18,043 nt of DNA, taken from contig CAJUAT010000053.1 in assembly GCA_910584525.1 (NCBI GenBank), positions 1 to 18,043 of the forward strand. The letters run 5' to 3'. Source of the stretch: an uncultured Muribaculaceae bacterium. Its GTDB lineage: Bacteria > Bacteroidota > Bacteroidia > Bacteroidales > Muribaculaceae. The notes under the pieces were generated by a model, which worked only from the letters and a program-made list of their open reading frames with translations, searched no databases and was not told the DNA's origin. The translations under genes were made by a program, and so were the position numbers. Position 1 is the first letter of the stretch, and each line of letters begins with the position of its first letter. Positions 14,935 through 18,043 of this stretch are shown here, one piece after another.

Positions 14935-15516
14935 ATGAAAAAAGCGATGATAATCTTCGCTGCCATGCTTGCCCTCTGCGGAGGGCGGGCAATGGCCCAG
15001 CGATGCCTCCCCGGTATGTCGGCGGTCGAGGTTAAGGCAGATATGGCAGACGGTTTCTATACCGGCAATTCCCGCGACTGCGGATATTCATTCGGCGTGT
15101 ATTACTCGGTGTTCAAAGGCGGCGCGAACACTTGGAGCTTCGGCGGCGAGTATCTTCAGACCTATAAGCCCTACGGTGAGAAAGGCCGCATCCCTGTGGC
15201 GCAGTTCACAGCGGAGGCGGGATATAATCTCCACCTCGTAAGCGATTATTCCCAGACTTTCCACCTCTACGGGGGTGTGTCGGCTCTCGGCGGATATGAA
15301 ACGGTAAACTGGGGCAATCACGTTTTATCCGACGGCTCCACGCTCCACAACGGCGACGCCTTCATCTATGGCGGAGGGATAACCCTGCAAGCCGATTTCT
15401 ATCTATCGGATAAAATCGCTCTGACTGCCAATGTCAAGGAGCGGTTTGTGTTCGGCAACTCAACGGGGCATTTCCATACGCAGTATGGTGTCGGTGTAAA
15501 ATTTATAATTGAGTAA
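14935..15516 (+). CDS. traO: TraO, outer-membrane beta-barrel conjugation protein
   Basis: A 193-residue protein with a signal peptide (1-21, ending RAMAQ) and then many alternating short strands with Gly, Tyr and Phe (for example YSFGVYYSVF, WSFGGEYLQTY, FIYGGGITLQADFYL), ending in YGVGVKFIIE, a typical terminal strand for barrel insertion. It is the Bacteroidota TraO family, probably the outer-membrane component of the channel, for which VirB7/VirB9-like systems have no direct counterpart. Five bases separate it from the next gene. Confidence 0.9.
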   Translation: MKKAMIIFAAMLALCGGRAMAQRCLPGMSAVEVKADMADGFYTGNSRDCGYSFGVYYSVFKGGANTWSFGGEYLQTYKPYGEKGRIPVAQFTAEAGYNLHLVSDYSQTFHLYGGVSALGGYETVNWGNHVLSDGSTLHNGDAFIYGGGITLQADFYLSDKIALTANVKERFVFGNSTGHFHTQYGVGVKFIIE

Positions 15517-15521
15517 AGACT

Positions 15522-16199
15522 ATGCGATACACGGAAAAAGACATCCCCAATATTCCTCTTACGGAGTTTATGGCTGCCCTCGGCGAAAAACCGGTGTCGA
15601 TTGAAAATAGGACTGTGGTTTATTATGCCCCACAGCGTGACGACCATGTGCCGATGTTGTGGGTTGATACAAAAACGAACCGTTGGCATGATTACTTAAC
15701 TGATGAATCCGGAACAATTATGGAGCTTGCCGACTTGAATATGAACGGAAAGATTTATAATTCCACCGTGTCGTACATTCTTCAGATAATGAACGACTAC
15801 GAGCAGGGCAAAGAACTGTCGGCGATGAGCCATAGGCCGTCGGGAGCTACAATAACTAATCTCGACATTAAAAATCTTCCTATTGAAGATTTCATGAAGG
15901 CTCTTGGCCATGTTCCTGAGTTCCGGGCCGGTGAGATGCTCGCATATAAACCGCCGTACAACAATAGTGACAATCCGACATTTCTGGTAAAGGGCGGTGC
16001 AACCAAATGGTTAGACATGGAGACAGGCAACAATGGCAACATTTTTGATCTTGCCTACGAAATGACCGGAAGCTGCAACCGCTCCGAACTGAGCAGATAC
16101 ATAATCGGACAAATGCAAGGATTTGAGAAAGCGAAAGCCGGCAAAGTGGAACAGCCCAAGCAGGGGCCGGAAAGACCTAAACGCAAAATGCGCTTTTAG
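15522..16199 (+). CDS. Tandem degenerate CHC2-like domain protein, 225 aa
   Basis: Not part of the standard traA-traQ set. The protein is two copies of one module (about 11-76 and 119-183), each with I/L-P-x-x-E/D-F-M-x-A-L-G, a Y-x-P turn, a T/R-x-W-x-D strand and a G-x-I-x-x-L/D-A helix. The same pattern forms residues 8-73 of the next gene product, TraP, where it is the CHC2-like N-terminal domain of primases. All zinc-ligand positions lack Cys. There is no TOPRIM domain, so no catalysis is expected; a DNA-binding or TraP-partner role is inferred. The C-terminus is basic (PKQGPERPKRKMRF). To the eye its DNA has more A+T and more AT-ending codons than the neighbouring genes. It ends three bases before traP. 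Confidence 0.75.
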   Translation: MRYTEKDIPNIPLTEFMAALGEKPVSIENRTVVYYAPQRDDHVPMLWVDTKTNRWHDYLTDESGTIMELADLNMNGKIYNSTVSYILQIMNDYEQGKELSAMSHRPSGATITNLDIKNLPIEDFMKALGHVPEFRAGEMLAYKPPYNNSDNPTFLVKGGATKWLDMETGNNGNIFDLAYEMTGSCNRSELSRYIIGQMQGFEKAKAGKVEQPKQGPERPKRKMRF

Positions 16200-16202
16200 C
16201 CT

Positions 16203-17069
16203 ATGGATATAGACGCTATCAAAGGAATATCCCTCGTGGATTTCCTGCACCGGCTCGGCTATGACCCGACAGGGCGCGACAGCAAGGGGTTATGGTTCTA
16301 TGCCCCGTACCGCAACGAGCGTAAGCCGTCGTTCCATGTCAATCCTCGAAAAAATCTATGGTACGATTTTGGGGCCGGCGAAGGAGGCGACATCTTCACT
16401 CTCGCAGGGGTAATATCCGGTAGGACCGATTTCGTTGGGCAGGCACGATACATCGCCGAAAAGATGAGTATGCCGGTCGCAGAACCTTACAAGCCTGTGC
16501 CATTCGTGGAGGAGCCGACATTCGAGAATCTTGAAATATCCCGGCTGGAATCACCCGCATTGCTCCGCTATCTGGCTGAAAGAGGCATACCGAAGGATAT
16601 TGCACAACGGTACTGTGTCCAAGCGGATTACAAATTACATGGCAAACATTATTATGCCATAGGCTTTGGGAATGACGCTCACGGACTTGAGCTTCGCAAC
16701 GCCTTTTTCAAGGGGAGTTATCCGCCAAAGAATATAACCCGTATTGTCAATGGCAACCCGCGCTGCAATGTTTTCGAGGGCTTCATCGACTTTCTTTCTG
16801 CTGAACGCCTCGGATTCAATGACGGCACCGACGCTGTTGTCCTAAACTCGGTCGCCAATATCAGCAAGGCGATTCCGGCACTTGACGGATATTCCCTGAT
16901 GCTGTGCTATCTCGACAATGACGAGGCCGGGCGAAATGCCCTCGCCAGACTTCAACGGGAGTTCGGCGACAGGGTTGCAGACAAATCGGCTCTCTATCCC
17001 AATCACAAGGACCTGAACGACTATCTGATGTCGCTCAATCCGAAAAAATCAACAAAACTCAAACTCTAA
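16203..17069 (+). CDS. traP: TraP, CHC2-like/TOPRIM primase-related protein
   Basis: A 288-residue protein with an N-terminal CHC2-like domain (8-73: FYAPYRNERKPSF then LWYDFGAGEGGDIFTLA) and a TOPRIM domain with Glu192 in VFEGFIDFL and the DxD-type YLDNDEAGR (Asp238, Asp240). These acidic residues bind metal in DnaG-type primases and related enzymes. The zinc ligands of true CHC2 are replaced (Ala34, Arg37, Asp55, Ala58), as is usual in Bacteroidota TraP. Primase or related nucleotidyl transfer on the entering strand is the likely role, not shown. It lacks the helicase-interacting domains of DnaG. Confidence 0.9.
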   Translation: MDIDAIKGISLVDFLHRLGYDPTGRDSKGLWFYAPYRNERKPSFHVNPRKNLWYDFGAGEGGDIFTLAGVISGRTDFVGQARYIAEKMSMPVAEPYKPVPFVEEPTFENLEISRLESPALLRYLAERGIPKDIAQRYCVQADYKLHGKHYYAIGFGNDAHGLELRNAFFKGSYPPKNITRIVNGNPRCNVFEGFIDFLSAERLGFNDGTDAVVLNSVANISKAIPALDGYSLMLCYLDNDEAGRNALARLQREFGDRVADKSALYPNHKDLNDYLMSLNPKKSTKLKL

Positions 17070-17081
17070 ACAAACGACAAA

Positions 17082-17585
17082 ATGAAAAAATCCAATAAAA
17101 AATCATTCGGTGTCATCGCCGTTCTCTTACTCGTAATCGCTGCCGTATGCAGCCTCACCTCCTGCAATGACGACCTCGACGTGCAGCAGTCCTATCCTTT
17201 CACGGTGGAGGTGATGCCGTTTGCCGACAAGATTGTAAAGGGTCAGACCGTGGAGCTTCGCTTTGAGATTGTGCCCGAAGGCAACTATACAAACACCCTC
17301 TACACCATCCGCTATTTCCAGTATGACGGCGAAGGCTCGCTCAAACTCGTTGACGGTCCGGTGTTGGTCAACAATGACCGCGTGTTGCTCGAAAGCAAGA
17401 CATTCCGCCTGAACTATACTGCGAAATCTTCAGGGGAGCATAGATACCTCGTCGTGGTGGAGGACAATTTCGGCTCGACTCCGTGGGAACGTACATTCGA
17501 GTTCAACAACAAGGATAAGGAGGACAACGACAGTACGGGTATCCTCAAACCTGTGGTCAATCCCGTAACCCCGGTGGTACGATGA
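17082..17585 (+). CDS. traQ: TraQ, DUF3872 lipoprotein
   Basis: A 167-residue lipoprotein: lysine-rich N-terminus, hydrophobic stretch, and lipobox LTSC with Cys28, so it should be anchored in a membrane from the periplasmic side. The mature part is beta-rich (YPFTVEVMPF, TVELRFEIVPEG, HRYLVVVEDNFG) like an immunoglobulin-type domain, matching DUF3872/TraQ. An A-rich leader precedes the start. The stop overlaps the lysozyme start (ATGA), coupling the two. Role probably structural in the conjugation apparatus; unproven. Confidence 0.88.
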   Translation: MKKSNKKSFGVIAVLLLVIAAVCSLTSCNDDLDVQQSYPFTVEVMPFADKIVKGQTVELRFEIVPEGNYTNTLYTIRYFQYDGEGSLKLVDGPVLVNNDRVLLESKTFRLNYTAKSSGEHRYLVVVEDNFGSTPWERTFEFNNKDKEDNDSTGILKPVVNPVTPVVR

Positions 17586-18043
17586 GGAGGCTGGTAATGT
17601 TCTTCGTGGCGTTGCTGACCCTTGCGGCAGCAACGCCCGCCGCCCACGCGAGAAAAAGCATAATGGACCTGCCTCCGTTTGAACGTGCCGTGCTGATTAT
17701 AAAGAAGTTCGAGACACTCCACCGCCCGTGCCACTGGCCGGCGGTCGGATACGGACACATGGTGCAGCCGGGAGAGCCGTTCAGACGCGGTGTCCAGCTT
17801 ACCGAAAGACAGGCGGATGCCCTGCTCCGCAGGGATCTCCGCAAGTTCGTAGCCCTCTATGTCGATTTCAGGCCGGATGATGCGCTGCTCCTCGGAGTCC
17901 TGGCATACAACTGCGGTCCCGGCGTTGTCAACAAATCCGGCGTTTACAGGCGACTCAAATCGGGCAACCGAGACATCTACAAGTCCTACACATCGCATTG
18001 CCGTTATAAGGGAAAATTCCATAAGCAGCTGCATCAGCGCAGG
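17582..18043 (+). CDS. Lysozyme, GH24-like, partial at window end
   Basis: 154 codons are visible before the window ends without a stop. A signal peptide (about 1-23, ending AAHARK) directs it to the periplasm. Glu44 in KKFETLH is the likely catalytic acid; VGYGHMV (55-61), TERQADALLRRDL (74-86), AYNCGPGVV (109-117) and GKFHKQLHQRR near the end match the phage-type lysozyme fold (GH24). The spacing from Glu to GYGH is shorter than in T4 lysozyme, and the Asp and Thr of that active site are not seen at the expected places. It would cut peptidoglycan so the channel can be built. It overlaps traQ by four bases and is the last visible operon gene. Confidence 0.85.
   Translation, partial: MRRLVMFFVALLTLAAATPAAHARKSIMDLPPFERAVLIIKKFETLHRPCHWPAVGYGHMVQPGEPFRRGVQLTERQADALLRRDLRKFVALYVDFRPDDALLLGVLAYNCGPGVVNKSGVYRRLKSGNRDIYKSYTSHCRYKGKFHKQLHQRR

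Overview
This window is the mobilization and transfer core of a Bacteroidota (Bacteroidales) integrative and conjugative element of the CTnDOT type. The evidence is the gene content and order. A mobA-mobB-mobC operon lies on the minus strand, divergent from a long tra operon in the order traA to traQ that ends with a lysozyme gene. Starts preceded by A-rich stretches rather than Shine-Dalgarno sites, and the Bacteroidota-only TraE/F/I/L/Q families, agree with this. The coding DNA looks G+C-richer than typical Bacteroides copies and uses many ATA codons, which suggests a host such as a Muribaculaceae-like or other G+C-richer Bacteroidales; I cannot fix the genus.

Region 1 (1-2789, minus strand): mobA (accessory DNA-binding protein), mobB (MOBP-type relaxase) and mobC (VirD4/TraG-type coupling ATPase). 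MobC is broken off after about 300 codons. The DNA after codon TGG starts with GTGTG, the 5' consensus of group II introns, and forms clean stem-loops, so the window probably begins inside a group II intron inserted in mobC.

Region 2 (2790-3858): about 1.07 kb with no convincing gene between the two operons, packed with repeats: several hairpins near mobA (candidate oriT), an 11-bp direct repeat at 21-bp spacing, three copies of a 10-mer, two inverted-repeat blocks sharing the same core, a tract of seven 8-bp units, and a large hairpin in the probable traA leader.

Region 3 (3859-18043, plus strand): traA (ParA-like), traB and traC (paralogous ribbon-helix-helix-like DUF3408 proteins), traD, traE, traF, traG (VirB4 ATPase), traH, a 44-codon membrane ORF, traI, traJ (VirB6-like), traK (VirB8-like), traL, traM (VirB10-like), traN (VirB9-like), traO (outer membrane), a 225-aa protein made of two degenerate CHC2-like modules, traP (TOPRIM primase-like), traQ (lipoprotein), and a partial lysozyme. 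Most genes overlap or are separated by a few bases, so this is read as one operon.

Together MobA/MobB nick oriT and make the relaxosome, MobC docks it to the channel, TraG powers the secretion machine, TraE-TraO build the envelope-spanning channel, the lysozyme opens the peptidoglycan, and TraP may prime the complementary strand in the recipient. TraA with TraB/TraC and the repeats upstream may form a partition-like or autoregulatory module; that part is inference.
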